Notes: a model not told the origin generated them from the letters alone. A DNA stretch of 64,000 nucleotides from Anabaena sp. PCC 7108 (GCF_000332135.1 NZ_KB235896.1:620001-684000); one strand, 5' to 3'; positions 53,235 to 62,325 are shown, counted from the first letter of the stretch. Numbers and translations: made by a program.

Positions 53235-55250
53235 ATGGTATCCACTTCTCCCTCATTATCCGATATTCAAAATCATTGGGCGTATTTATTTATTCAGGGT
53301 TTAGTTCAGCGTCGCATTCTCAATGGATATAGTGATGGGACTTTTCGCCCTAATAATCCTGTTACTCGTGGTGAGTTTGCGGCTATCATCGGTTCTGTAT
53401 TTACGCCCACTAAAAAACGGGAATATCTATCTTTTAAAGATGTCGATGAGACATATTGGGCTAAAAATGCCATTAAAAAAGTTTATGAAACTGGATTTCT
53501 GGTGGGCTATCCTGATCAAACTTTCCGCCCCAATGATACTATTTCTAGGGGTGATGTCTTAGTCTCTATGGTCAACGGGTTGGAGATTGCTGCTCAGGTA
53601 GCACCTGACTTAGTGAGTAAGTTACCACAAATCTATCAAGATGCGCCCGTTATTTCTAGTTATGCTATCAATCAGGTGGCGATCGCAACTCGTGTCGGTT
53701 GGGTGGCTAATTATCCCAATATTAAAATACTGAACCCGCAAATGGCTGCTACTCGTGCTGAGGTAGCGGTAATGGTATATCAAGCTTTGGTATATCTGGG
53801 GAAAGCAGAAAAAATCACCTCTGACTATATCGTTGTCCCCACAAATCCCAATACACCCAATAATACAATTAGGTTAAATCATCGCCGAGAGTTTCGCGGT
53901 GCTTGGGTGACAACAGTGTGGAATAGTGATTGGCCTTCCAAACCAGGACTTCCAGTGGAACAGCAGAAAGCCGAACTATTAGAAATTATCAAACAATTAC
54001 AATCTCTCAATTTTAACGCCTTAGTTTTGCAGGTACGACCAGAGGGAGATGCTTTATACTCTTCTGAGTTAGAACCTTGGAGTGCATGGATTACAGGGAC
54101 GCAGGGGAAAGCACCAGAACCATTTTATGATCCTTTAGAATATGCGATCGCAGAATGTCATAAACGCAATATTGAACTTCATGCTTGGTTCAACCCCTAC
54201 CGCGCCAAAACTACTATCAAAAGTGGTTCTAATGTCCGTCCCCACATAGCAGTCACAAATCCTGAAGTTGTTTATCAATGGGGTAATCAATTATGGATGG
54301 ACCCAGGCGCAAAAATCGTCCAAGATCGAGCCTACAATGTAATTATCGATGTTGTCAGCCGCTACGATTTAGATGCCATTCATCTAGATGACTATTTTTA
54401 TCCTTATCCCATATCTGGTCAATCTTTTCCTGATAGCAAAACCTACGCAGCTTATAAATCAAATGGTGGCACACTCAGCCTAGAAAATTGGCGACGGGAA
54501 AACGTAAATCAGATGGTGTTGCGTTTATCTCAGGGAATTAAAAAAACTAAGTCTCACGTTAAATTTGGTATTAGTCCCTTTGGCATTTATCGCCCCGGAC
54601 AACCAGCAGGTATTGTTGGTTTAGATCCCTATAATGTCCTTTATGCTGATTCCAAAAAATGGTTACAAGAAGGTTGGATAGATTATTTAGCCCCCCAACT
54701 TTATTGGCGTACTGACCAAATACAACAAAGTTATGAAGTCTTACTAAAATGGTGGACAGAAACTAATACCAAACAACGACATATTTACGCTGGTAATAAT
54801 ATCGGACAACTTGACGGGAAAGTTTGGAAAAATTCAGAAATAGAAAAGCAAATTCTCCTTTCTCGCAACTTGGCTGGAAAGTTTTCTTTGGGAAATATCT
54901 TTTTTAGTATGAGTTCTATCAAAAACAATCGCCAAGGTATAGCTGACCAATTTAAGTCTTATTATCCCATACCCGCTATCGTTCCCAGTATGTCCTGGCA
55001 AAATAACACTCCACCTCCTCCTCCCAAAGATATCAAATTTGAAAATGGTAAATTAAATTGGCAACCAACTGATAATCAACCTGTGCGTTCTTGGACTCTT
55101 TATCGCCAAATTGCAAATAATTGGACAATCCAGCGCATTTTATCTACAGGGACTACCTTTGCTACCGTACAACCCGGAACCTATGCAGTATGTGCAGTGG
55201 ATAGATTAGGAAATGAGAGTGAGGGTTTGGTAATTATCGTATCCGGTTAA
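53235..55250 (+). CDS. SLH-domain protein with GHL10 (DUF187) glycosidase-like domain
   Basis: A 671-residue protein. Three SLH modules lie near residues 8-55 (ILNGYSDGTFRPNNPVTRGE), 70-118 (LVGYPDQTFRPNDTISRGD) and 132-185, followed by a glycosidase-like barrel from about 217 (FRGAWVTTVWNSDWPSK, AWFNPYRAK, IHLDDYFYPYP, APQLYWR) and a C-terminal fibronectin-like domain near 590-671. GHL10 proteins act on peptidoglycan-derived glycans. SLH modules should anchor it to the wall, but there is no N-terminal signal peptide, and a stop lies only ten codons upstream, so export is unexplained. Confidence 0.9.
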   Translation: MVSTSPSLSDIQNHWAYLFIQGLVQRRILNGYSDGTFRPNNPVTRGEFAAIIGSVFTPTKKREYLSFKDVDETYWAKNAIKKVYETGFLVGYPDQTFRPNDTISRGDVLVSMVNGLEIAAQVAPDLVSKLPQIYQDAPVISSYAINQVAIATRVGWVANYPNIKILNPQMAATRAEVAVMVYQALVYLGKAEKITSDYIVVPTNPNTPNNTIRLNHRREFRGAWVTTVWNSDWPSKPGLPVEQQKAELLEIIKQLQSLNFNALVLQVRPEGDALYSSELEPWSAWITGTQGKAPEPFYDPLEYAIAECHKRNIELHAWFNPYRAKTTIKSGSNVRPHIAVTNPEVVYQWGNQLWMDPGAKIVQDRAYNVIIDVVSRYDLDAIHLDDYFYPYPISGQSFPDSKTYAAYKSNGGTLSLENWRRENVNQMVLRLSQGIKKTKSHVKFGISPFGIYRPGQPAGIVGLDPYNVLYADSKKWLQEGWIDYLAPQLYWRTDQIQQSYEVLLKWWTETNTKQRHIYAGNNIGQLDGKVWKNSEIEKQILLSRNLAGKFSLGNIFFSMSSIKNNRQGIADQFKSYYPIPAIVPSMSWQNNTPPPPPKDIKFENGKLNWQPTDNQPVRSWTLYRQIANNWTIQRILSTGTTFATVQPGTYAVCAVDRLGNESEGLVIIVSG

Positions 55251-55261
55251 ATGGTGTTCGT

Positions 55262-55374
55262 TATGGCTGACGCGGGGACGCGGAGATGGGGAGACGCGGG
55301 GACGCGGGGACACGGGGACGCGGAGATGGGGAGATGGGGAGACGCGGAGATGGGGAGACACGGAGACGCGGAGA
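55262..55374. repeat. GACGCGG / GATGGGGA repeat block
   Basis: Mixed units of GACGCGGG, GACACGGG, GATGGGGA and GACGCGGA just after the SLH-protein stop. It reads open in several frames only because the unit lacks stop codons. Confidence 0.85.
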
Positions 55375-55377
55375 AAA

Positions 55378-55496
55378 TTCCCTGTTCCCTGTTCCCTGTT
55401 CCCTGTTCCCTGTTCCCTGTTCCCTGTTCCCTGTTCCCTGTTCCCTGTTCCCTGTTCCCTGTTCCCTGTTCCCTGTCACCTGTCACCTGTCACCTG
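55378..55496. repeat. 14-copy TTCCCTG heptamer array with 3 TCACCTG units
   Basis: Exactly 14 perfect copies of TTCCCTG at 55378-55475, then three TCACCTG units to 55496. The array abuts the 3' end of the cyclase gene, whose stop is at 55498. No spacers, so not CRISPR. Confidence 0.93.
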
Positions 55497-55497
55497 T

Positions 55498-56910
55498 TTA
55501 CGAATTATGTCTGCTAATTAACAGAAAAGTAGTTACTTCACCTCTACCTTTTACCTGAATTAATCCCCGTTTTTCTAATTTATAATCATCTTTAATGTGT
55601 GAATAAGTCGTTTCTGATAATTGAATTTTGCCGACAATGCCATGAGATTCCATTCGACTAGCTAGATTAACTGCATCACCCCATAAATCATAACTAAACT
55701 TTTTCAAACCAATTACCCCAGCAACTACAGAACCAGTATTAATCCCAATTCGTAATTGAAAAGATTCACCGGTTGTCGTTTTAATTTGAGTAATTACCTG
55801 TTGCATATCTAGTGCCATTTGAGCAACAGCAAGGGCATGATCAGAGCGGGGTGTAGGTAAACCACCAACTACCATATAAGCATCACCAATTGTCTTGATT
55901 TTCTCTAAACCATGAAATTCTGCTAATCTATCAAAGCTAGAAAAAATCTCATTGAGAGAATTAACAAGTTCTATAGGTGTGATATGCGCCGCTAGTCCGG
56001 TAAAATTGACAATATCTGCAAAGAGAATAGTGACTTCATCAAATCGTTGAGCGATCGCACTTTGATCCTGTTTCAACTGTTGGGCAATCTCCGCAGGTAA
56101 AATATTCAGCAGCAAGCGTTCAGATTTTTCCTTCTCATCCCGTAGACAAGCTTCTACCTGTTGGCGATCGCGTATTTCTTGTCTTACCCGTTGAAACATT
56201 TGGCTAAATGCCTCGATCACCTCACTCATTTCATCCCGACGTTGCACAGACAAAGTAGAAAAAAGCGGATCATCCCCATCTTTACTAATCGCTTCCCCCG
56301 CAGCTACCAAATCATCTCGCAGCAACAAAATCGGCCTAATCACCGTTACTCCCAGAGTCAGCATTGTTGTTAGGGTAACAAAAATCGAGATGATTAAAAC
56401 CAGTCCAGCAACCCTGATTGAAAAAGCATACAACTCGGCTTGTACAGAGGAAGAATCATGACGCACAATCAGGATATACTTCTCAGCTAACATCTGGGCA
56501 GACCAAGCAACATCATAGCGGTTTCCATCGTGACTCCGAAACCGAAAAACCTTGGCCTTCCCCAAATTAGTTGCAGAAATCTGGGGTTTTTCCCCAAATG
56601 TTCCCACTAATTTCCCATTAGCTTGATAAACTGCTCCACCTAGAATCACAGATCCAGGTTTGAGTTTCTTAGCTGTAATACTCAGAATTTCTGAAGCATC
56701 TGCACCTTGCTGAATTTTGTAAATAAGGGAAGCAAAAACTTCATCCGAAACATCTTCCAACTTGGATAATAGTTCATCTTCCCTCCGAAAATAAGAAGGT
56801 ACCAGAATTGCTAGTTCAATCACGACAATACTGGTAAATACCCAGGTAACAATGTATCGTGATAACCTGGCCTTAAAAAGCTGTAGGCACATTTTCAAAA
56901 GGGTTAACAT
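55498..56910 (-). CDS. membrane-bound class III adenylate/guanylate cyclase
   Basis: A 470-residue sensor-cyclase. A first membrane span lies near residues 16-38 and a second near 175-205, enclosing an extracytoplasmic sensor domain; a HAMP region and coiled coil follow (RPILLLRDDLVAAGEA, then RDEMSEVIEAF). The cyclase domain has metal-binding Asp in VTILFADIVNFTG, GDAYMVVGG with Lys in EKIKTIGD, and DLWGDAVNLASRM. The Lys/Asp pair is that of adenylate cyclase, so cAMP is the likely product. The ATG at 56910 with GAAGGAG 8 bases upstream is preferred to an initiator 36 bases earlier. Confidence 0.92.
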   Translation of the reverse strand: MLTLLKMCLQLFKARLSRYIVTWVFTSIVVIELAILVPSYFRREDELLSKLEDVSDEVFASLIYKIQQGADASEILSITAKKLKPGSVILGGAVYQANGKLVGTFGEKPQISATNLGKAKVFRFRSHDGNRYDVAWSAQMLAEKYILIVRHDSSSVQAELYAFSIRVAGLVLIISIFVTLTTMLTLGVTVIRPILLLRDDLVAAGEAISKDGDDPLFSTLSVQRRDEMSEVIEAFSQMFQRVRQEIRDRQQVEACLRDEKEKSERLLLNILPAEIAQQLKQDQSAIAQRFDEVTILFADIVNFTGLAAHITPIELVNSLNEIFSSFDRLAEFHGLEKIKTIGDAYMVVGGLPTPRSDHALAVAQMALDMQQVITQIKTTTGESFQLRIGINTGSVVAGVIGLKKFSYDLWGDAVNLASRMESHGIVGKIQLSETTYSHIKDDYKLEKRGLIQVKGRGEVTTFLLISRHNS

Positions 56911-57003
56911 CCAGCTTTCTCCTTCAATAAACAGGCAACAGAGCAATTACTGATTACTGAGCTTTAGTAATGAAGTATTTATCACCTGATTATAACTGAG
57001 CAA

Positions 57004-57507
57004 CTAGGGGCAAAATAACGTGTCCCGCGTATCCCTACCTGTAACGGGATTAGTGCCTTTGGCAATCTTACACAATTTTTTTTGCTCATCTGAACGCAGC
57101 AGTACATCAGTAAAATCCGCTCCGTCAACTATAGCACCATCAAATCTGGCACTGGCTGCAAATGCACCTTCTAAAACTGCATTAGTTAAATTTGCTTTAA
57201 TCAGACGCGCAGAATCAAGGGTAGCATTTGTAAGATTAGCCCCCTCTAAGTTGGCTGACTCTAGATTCGCTGCAAAAAAGCTAACACCGCTCAAGTTAGC
57301 ATGACTAAAATTACTCTGACGGAGATTAGCTTTGGTAAAGCTGGAGTCTGTTAAATCACGTCCTGAAAAATCAGCTTCCACGAGGATTTCTTTATTGTAT
57401 TCCAGTGCCAATGCTGTTGATGTTAGACCTACTAATGTTGTCATGGGAATGATTACCCACAGCAATAAACTGAGTATAATTGAGCAAATCCGATACTTAG
57501 TATTCAT
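57004..57507 (-). CDS. exported pentapeptide-repeat protein
   Basis: A 167-residue protein. An N-terminal signal peptide ([19 protein letters not shown], cleaved after a site near ALAL) is followed by about 16 A(D/N)LXX pentapeptides ([30 protein letters not shown]) that form a right-handed four-sided helix. The C-terminus has a cysteine pair ([17 protein letters not shown]), probably a disulfide. This is the architecture of thylakoid-lumen pentapeptide proteins of cyanobacteria and chloroplasts; their function is unclear. Confidence 0.9.
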   Translation of the reverse strand: MNTKYRICSIILSLLLWVIIPMTTLVGLTSTALALEYNKEILVEADFSGRDLTDSSFTKANLRQSNFSHANLSGVSFFAANLESANLEGANLTNATLDSARLIKANLTNAVLEGAFAASARFDGAIVDGADFTDVLLRSDEQKKLCKIAKGTNPVTGRDTRDTLFCP

Positions 57508-57521
57508 GGTATTTTTAATTA

Positions 57522-58025
57522 ATGTCTAAATCTCCACGATCTAATTATCCAGATATTGGTCATTTAGGAGAAGACCTAGTAGCCCAATGGTTACAATCTA
57601 CAGGTTGGGAGGTTCTGCACCGCCGCTTTTGTTCTCGCTGGGGAGAAATCGATATTATCGCCCAGTATCACGAGCAAACAACAACCGCCCCAAATACCAA
57701 CAATCCAGACTCAATCCTAGCATTTGTAGAAGTAAAAACCCGCAGTGCAGGTAATTGGGATACTGGGGGTAGAACCGCTATCACTCCCCAAAAGCAAGCA
57801 AAAATCTGGCGCACAGCAGAAATATTTTTGGCTGAATATCCTGAAAAAGCTGATTATCCATGCCGCTTTGATGTGGCTATTGTCTTTTGTCAACGGGTAT
57901 TAAAAACTCATGGTAAAGTTACTGCTATTCCTGAAGCGATCGCAAGTCTATCCACAAATGAACTCACTTTACAACTGCAAGAATATATTCCAGCTGCTTT
58001 TGAGCTAAGTAGTAAGACTGAATAA
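57522..58025 (+). CDS. YraN (UPF0102) family nuclease-like protein
   Basis: A 167-residue restriction-endonuclease-fold protein. [20 protein letters not shown], the core [15 protein letters not shown] with the acidic-Asp and the FVEVKTRS motif with Glu and Lys define the family. YraN proteins are thought to be Holliday-junction-resolvase-like nucleases, but the role is unproven. A short insert with [12 protein letters not shown] lies between the catalytic strands. It is divergent from the pentapeptide gene, with only 14 bases between their starts. Confidence 0.9.
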   Translation: MSKSPRSNYPDIGHLGEDLVAQWLQSTGWEVLHRRFCSRWGEIDIIAQYHEQTTTAPNTNNPDSILAFVEVKTRSAGNWDTGGRTAITPQKQAKIWRTAEIFLAEYPEKADYPCRFDVAIVFCQRVLKTHGKVTAIPEAIASLSTNELTLQLQEYIPAAFELSSKTE

Positions 58026-58030
58026 AAGAA

Positions 58031-58088
58031 AAGTTAGTAGTCAGGGCTTTAGCCCTATCAAACCTAGCAAGAGAGCGATAAATCGCTC
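58031..58088. repeat. palindromic repeat, TAGTCAGGGCTTTAGCCC type
   Basis: Two small hairpins, AGGGCTTTAGCCCT and GAGCGATAAATCGCTC, inside a GTAGT...ACTAC frame. It shares the TAGTCAGG-CTTTAG-CCT motif with the end of the 174-bp unit near 23960-24010. Confidence 0.65.
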
Positions 58089-58265
58089 ACTACGACCAAA
58101 ATTTTATCTGACATTTAATTCTGTCTATCTACTTGTATTATTCTGTCGGTCTGGAAAATATTTTTTCCCTAGTTGTTACAATCTAATTCAGACTGTGCCT
58201 GATGTCTTCGATGGATGGTACAAAAGTTAAAATTGTAAAATTAAACACGTTTTTATTCTAAAATC

Positions 58266-59135
58266 ATGAAAGCATCTGCTAAGTTCGACTTTGAAGACGA
58301 AAAATTTAACGCCCCACCTTCCCAAGTCCTTCCCTGGGGGTTAATGATCAATCCTCGTTATGGAAAAGATGGGTTACAGAGTTATGGTTTGGCAATTAGC
58401 CAAGATAATGCCCAAGCTATTGGTTTTCAACCAGATGATAATTGGCAACAGGTAGACCATGAATTTAGTTCGGGAATGGAAACTGTGTTTATTAGCACTA
58501 CTCCCCGATTAGTAATTGTGCGTCGTGGTCCATTATCTGTTAAAGACCGAGAAACGGGGATTAAATTGGGTACGTTTAAGGATAATTATGATGCTTTTTT
58601 AGCTGATAAACTTAAATTTAAAACCTTTACTCGTCATCTGATTTTTTTAGTAGGTGAAGATAAAAAGTTTTTACATCAATCACCTCTACAATTAACTCTC
58701 AGTGGTTCACCTGGAGCTAGTTTTGGTAAAAATTATTCTGAATACCAACAAGGTAGAGCCATCGGTGGTTTTGTGGCGGAATTAGAAAAGGCTTATGCTG
58801 GCTTTCAAAAGAAACCCGTGACTCCAAAAGGACCTTTGTTCCATGCTCATGGAATTTTTTGCCCAATCATTGAATGTGAAGAAAGAGGGATTGAACCAAA
58901 TACGGCTTTGGTGGCTTCAACTGTCGATTACAAACATCCCACAGTCTCAACTTTAACTGATTATATGATTGCCTCAGATTCTCCTGAATCGGCAATTATT
59001 TGTCAGGCTTTTGAAGAACACAAAGAATTTGGTAAAGAAGTGATTAAACCAGAAATTTCTAAGGTAGAAATGGCTGGTGTTACCAATTCTTATGTTTATG
59101 CCGATGATGATGAATTTGGTTATCCACCGTATTAG
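58266..59135 (+). CDS. DUF5895-type cyanobacterial protein
   Basis: A 289-residue protein with FNAPPSQVLPWGLMINPRYG near the start, ETVFISTTPRLVIVRRGPL and a C-terminal part with FHAHGIFCPIIECEERG. It matches, as far as I remember, the DUF5895 family of filamentous cyanobacteria, of unknown function. There is no signal peptide, membrane span or catalytic motif that I recognise. The end is acidic and aromatic (YADDDEFGYPPY), like the tip of single-strand DNA-binding proteins, which suggests a protein-interaction tail. Confidence 0.75.
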   Translation: MKASAKFDFEDEKFNAPPSQVLPWGLMINPRYGKDGLQSYGLAISQDNAQAIGFQPDDNWQQVDHEFSSGMETVFISTTPRLVIVRRGPLSVKDRETGIKLGTFKDNYDAFLADKLKFKTFTRHLIFLVGEDKKFLHQSPLQLTLSGSPGASFGKNYSEYQQGRAIGGFVAELEKAYAGFQKKPVTPKGPLFHAHGIFCPIIECEERGIEPNTALVASTVDYKHPTVSTLTDYMIASDSPESAIICQAFEEHKEFGKEVIKPEISKVEMAGVTNSYVYADDDEFGYPPY

Positions 59136-59164
59136 GATAATTCGTAATAATGCCCATTAAGTAG

Positions 59165-59183
59165 GGGCGGGGTTTCCCCGCCC
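59165..59183. terminator. bidirectional hairpin between DUF5895 and mltA
   Basis: GGGCGGGG, a TTT loop and CCCCGCCC: a perfect 8-base GC stem in the 63-base convergent gap. Confidence 0.7.
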
Positions 59184-59198
59184 GTATCTATCTATAAA

Positions 59199-60416
59199 CT
59201 AATTTTTGAGTAGTAAATAGAACAGTGAACCGTTACCGCCGGAAATACCCGCGCGATCGCCTGCTAGTTTACCAGTCCCCATGAAATAATCTACTCTTCC
59301 TGGGCCTTTAATCGCACTGCCGGTATCTTGATCTAAGACAAAACGGCTAACTCTCCGAGACTCTAATTTACCTCTTCCCGCAGGATAAGGAAATGAGTTG
59401 TTAATCAGTGCTAGTGCGCCAGGAGGCATGAGGGATTTATCTGTGGCAATGGAACGTTCTGCTGTTACAGGGACGCTAATACTGCCTGTAGCTGCCGTAC
59501 CGTTAGTTTCTTGAAAGAAAACAAATCTTTCCCAACGTGGTAGATAATTATTCATCTCCCTGGGATTTTGACGGAAAAAACTAATTAACTTGGGCATGGT
59601 TAAACCGCTGAGTGGCAATTTACCATCTTTCGCTAGTTCTCCACCAATACTAGTCCAAGGATAATCAGTTCCCCCAGCGTAACCAACCGAGGTTTTTTGT
59701 CCATTTGTTAATTTAATTTGGGCAGAACCTTGAATTTGAATCATGTAAGGATCAAAGCGATCGCGGAACCAAAGCATTTCTAACCCACGCAACTTGCTTT
59801 TATTCCCTTTTAAACCATCTTTACCTTCTAAATCAACCCGTTTGGGATGGGGTTTAGCCCAGTCTTTAAAGTCTGCTGGAACTCGATACAAGGGATATTT
59901 ATATGTTGAAGTTCTGACACGGCTGGCGGTATACTCCGGCTCGTAATAAGCTGTGAACTTGACAGTACCCTTGCCATCATTGCCGACAGACTGGTAAAAA
60001 ACAAACTCCCGATTTACAGCAGCTTGTAGTTGGGTTGCTGATGTAGAACTGACAACCAATTGCCGAAAGCGCACTAAACTCCGACGCACCCGATCTAGGG
60101 TAATTTCTTTGATGGGGTAATCAGCATATATTGTCGCTGCTTTATTTGTTCCCAAATAACGCAAACTGTTATCAATGGAAGTTAACAGAGCTTGTTTATC
60201 TCCTTGTTTACCCCAAAGTTGTTCATCCCAACCCAAGCAACTTTGGGAGGTACAAGCGGTTCCCACGTTGACTGGTTGCAGTGGTGGTAAGACTTCAGGT
60301 GTAGTTGGTATTGTTATTGGCTGTGTAGTTGGAACTTGAGCAACAACTGACCAAAGAGGATTTACAAAGGCAATTCCTAAACTCAAGGATAGCAAAGCAA
60401 GGGTTTTTCTCATCAT
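59199..60416 (-). CDS. mltA: membrane-bound lytic murein transglycosylase A
   Basis: A 405-residue peptidoglycan-cleaving enzyme. The signal peptide (MMRKTLALLSLSLGIAFV) has no lipobox cysteine at the cleavage site, so it may be soluble in the periplasm. The MltA and 3D domains are clear: KFTAYYEPEYTASRVRT, FRDRFDPYMIQIQGSA, GYAGGTDYPWTS and, near the C-terminus, RFVLDQDTGSAIKGPGRVDYFMG with the catalytic Asp set (DQDTG, RVDYF). The start overlaps the previous gene's stop in ATGA, so translation is coupled. Confidence 0.94.
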   Translation of the reverse strand: MMRKTLALLSLSLGIAFVNPLWSVVAQVPTTQPITIPTTPEVLPPLQPVNVGTACTSQSCLGWDEQLWGKQGDKQALLTSIDNSLRYLGTNKAATIYADYPIKEITLDRVRRSLVRFRQLVVSSTSATQLQAAVNREFVFYQSVGNDGKGTVKFTAYYEPEYTASRVRTSTYKYPLYRVPADFKDWAKPHPKRVDLEGKDGLKGNKSKLRGLEMLWFRDRFDPYMIQIQGSAQIKLTNGQKTSVGYAGGTDYPWTSIGGELAKDGKLPLSGLTMPKLISFFRQNPREMNNYLPRWERFVFFQETNGTAATGSISVPVTAERSIATDKSLMPPGALALINNSFPYPAGRGKLESRRVSRFVLDQDTGSAIKGPGRVDYFMGTGKLAGDRAGISGGNGSLFYLLLKN

Positions 60417-60661
60417 CTTTCAATACTAGAACTAAAAATCGGTTCTACCCGAATACCAACAATCCGGGATGGACGTACCACCATATATTCCCCTTGAATA
60501 TTTTTAATCGGTACGCTAATAAAATCGTTAGAAGCTGACTTTGGCACTAGCTCCCCACTATACCACTTCTGAAAATCTTGAATAGTAGGAAAACGCACTT
60601 CTTCCCGATGTCCGCTATCCAACAGGAGGAAAACGGCATATTCGTTTGGAGTTCTAGGCAT
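60413..60661 (-). CDS. small conserved protein coupled to mltA
   Basis: An 82-residue protein I cannot name. It starts MPRTPNEYAVFLLLDSGH and looks like an all-beta or alpha-beta cytosolic protein (FPTIQDFQKWYSGELVP, then MVVRPSRIVGIRVEPIF). No signal peptide, no motif. Its stop codon overlaps the mltA start (ATGA), so it shares an operon with a wall-remodelling enzyme, which is the only hint to its role. Confidence 0.7.
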   Translation of the reverse strand: MPRTPNEYAVFLLLDSGHREEVRFPTIQDFQKWYSGELVPKSASNDFISVPIKNIQGEYMVVRPSRIVGIRVEPIFSSSIER

Positions 60662-60737
60662 AAATTCACATCACATCATTTTTAATACATCCAACTCATT
60701 GTTAACCACGTCTGTCCCCAATGAAAAGGGTAATTCA

Positions 60738-60770
60738 TTTTGGATTTTAGATTTTAGATTTTGAATTTTA
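60738..60770. repeat. ATTTTAG heptamer repeats
   Basis: A few units of TTTTAGA/ATTTTGA upstream of the small mltA-linked gene; the same heptamer occurs at 22508, 28519 and 49530. Confidence 0.7.
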
Positions 60771-60928
60771 AAAGACTTACTGCTTGAATAAGGCAGGAGA
60801 CAGGAGGCCAAAAGTAGAATAAAGAGGAATATTCCCGCATATATCGCTGTTTTGCCTCTTCTCCCCTACACCTAGAAGAGTTGACGCTTGCTTCCCCCAC
60901 AGCAGTTCCCGATAATTGCTAGAAAAAA

Positions 60929-61699
60929 TTAAAAAAATAATTTAAATCGTGCTAACTGTGTTTCAATAGACCTCGTGAGAATTTTATTTAATTCTCCACT
61001 GTCTTGAAATTGTAAAATTTGCTGTATAGGTAAATCAAAGGGAAATTGTCCTTCTAATTCTGGTCGTTGCATTTGTCCTAGTAGAATTTGTTCAGACCTT
61101 TTACTTGCAATTGCGTAACCAATTTCTACGCAGACATGGGGACTGGGAACTAGTTGATGGGATTCTTTGCCCTCAAGGCTAGTGATAGGTGTGGTATCTG
61201 CAATAAATAATAAACTTTTACGGATTTTCCGCATTATGCCTTGGTTTAGCCGCAAAGGTGCATTGCTAGAACTGGATAATTCTATTAATGTTAGGGGTAA
61301 ACGCGATTTTGTATTTAAAGTTTTTAAACTTTCTTGTAGTTCTTCTCTAAGTATTTCACTTGCTTTTACATACTCAGTTTGAGAGCAGAAAAAAATAGTT
61401 GGTTCTAATTGAGCTAACAATGCCTGTTTGGTAAAATAAATCTCATGACTAATCAAGTCAATGTTAGCTACACAATAACCACCGCTACCCTCGATATAAA
61501 ATTCAGTATTTTCTCCTTCCAGATACCGTCTAAACCAAGTTGATGCTTTTACTTGGTCACTTTCTTCCAAAAAGTCTGCACGCAATCCTGATTTAAGTAA
61601 GCTTTTTTTACTTAAGCGAATGTCTGGAGGACGTTTTTCCAATTCTGTAATTGGCTGATAATCCTGTAGATACCACGCTCTGAGCGCAATAATTGACAT
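60929..61699 (-). CDS. Rossmann-like protein of unknown function
   Basis: A 256-residue protein with an N-terminal region (MSIIALRAWYLQDYQPITEL, then IRLSKKSLLKSGLRADFL) unlike any enzyme I know. The C-terminal 120 residues have the pattern SLLFIADTTPI, then SPHVCVEIGYAIASKRSEQILLG, which is the IADxT/NPNVxxExGYAxA signature of nucleoside-deoxyribosyltransferase-like and TIR-like nucleotide-binding folds. The Glu in VEIGYA would be the catalytic glutamate in such enzymes. There is no signal peptide or membrane span. I believe homologues exist across cyanobacteria; function is unassigned. Confidence 0.65.
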   Translation of the reverse strand: MSIIALRAWYLQDYQPITELEKRPPDIRLSKKSLLKSGLRADFLEESDQVKASTWFRRYLEGENTEFYIEGSGGYCVANIDLISHEIYFTKQALLAQLEPTIFFCSQTEYVKASEILREELQESLKTLNTKSRLPLTLIELSSSSNAPLRLNQGIMRKIRKSLLFIADTTPITSLEGKESHQLVPSPHVCVEIGYAIASKRSEQILLGQMQRPELEGQFPFDLPIQQILQFQDSGELNKILTRSIETQLARFKLFF

Positions 61700-61760
61700 A
61701 AAGGGTGATTTTAACTGTCTCTTGCTATTCTATTATAGTACAAAATTACTCTTACAAAAG

Positions 61761-61932
61761 AAGGGAACAGGGAACAAATAAAAAACTAAAGTTTAAGAGT
61801 TTAAAGCTCAGTCAAAAAAAGGATGTTTTTACAAGGAGAGTGACACGAAAAAAACAGTGTCATTATTTCAATCTCATGTTTTTAAACATGAGTTTTTTTC
61901 TGTTAAGAGTTGCTTCCTGTTCCCTCTGAATT
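61761..61932. mobile_element. interspersed element, copy B (172 bp)
   Basis: Reverse complement of the element at 44448-44630, with the same palindrome, CTCATGTTTTTAAACATGAG-type, and the same TGTTCCCT ends. It lacks the extra GTTAAGAGTTCCC unit of copy A. Centre differs most: GTGCTACGCATC in A against GTGTCACTCTCC in B when aligned. Confidence 0.85.
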
Positions 61933-62109
61933 AGAATTACATCGGTTATCAGTTACAACAAATTGCCAGTTGCAGGAGGTACAAACTGAAAATCAAAATC
62001 CGGCATACGCTACGCTATCAAATATCACGCAGCCTTCACTTCTGACTTCTGAATTCTGCTGTATCACTATTGCCAGAATTTAATTACAAACAACAACACC
62101 CAACATCTA

Positions 62110-62325
62110 CTAGCTGAGTTTCTCTCTCCTGTTTTTGATTCTATCTAGGGATGTACTACCTTTCATGTCCTTGATAAACAAGTGATGAATACTAGTTACA
62201 GCGCCCCCTGATTTTAATCTATCGAGAGAATATAAGCTTTCGCGTTGGGTGTTGTGTTGTTCGGACGAGACAGATTTGAGTTCAACAGCAATTTCACCTC
62301 TTAACTAAATTTTCACTCTACTAGC
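62110..62325 (-). pseudogene. degenerate reading frame with nuclease-like ELK motif
   Basis: On the minus strand one frame reads LRGEIAVELKSVSSEQHNTQ, then YSLDRLKSGGAVTSIHH, and stops at 62110. A stop lies just upstream in that frame, and a second frame before it carries a readable stretch (FTRANLVVEVKEKLPWQIKQ). Two peptides with E-x-K in different frames suggest a decayed gene with a frameshift, possibly of a PD-(D/E)xK nuclease. I cannot name the parent. Confidence 0.3.

Noticed and set aside
55378-55496. CRISPR array
   Set aside because: The units are 7 bases with no spacers; the same holds for the array at 37670.
55247-55558. Four open frames on both strands made of GNREQGT or LFPVPCS repeats
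   Set aside because: They come from the TTCCCTG and GACGCGG arrays; being open on both strands is a property of the repeat unit.
61705-61929. Shared peptide (KKQCHYFNLMFLNMSF) in ORFs at 61705-61929 and 44474-44704
   Set aside because: It is the conserved DNA of the interspersed element read in one frame; the frames have no ribosome site and diverge on either side.
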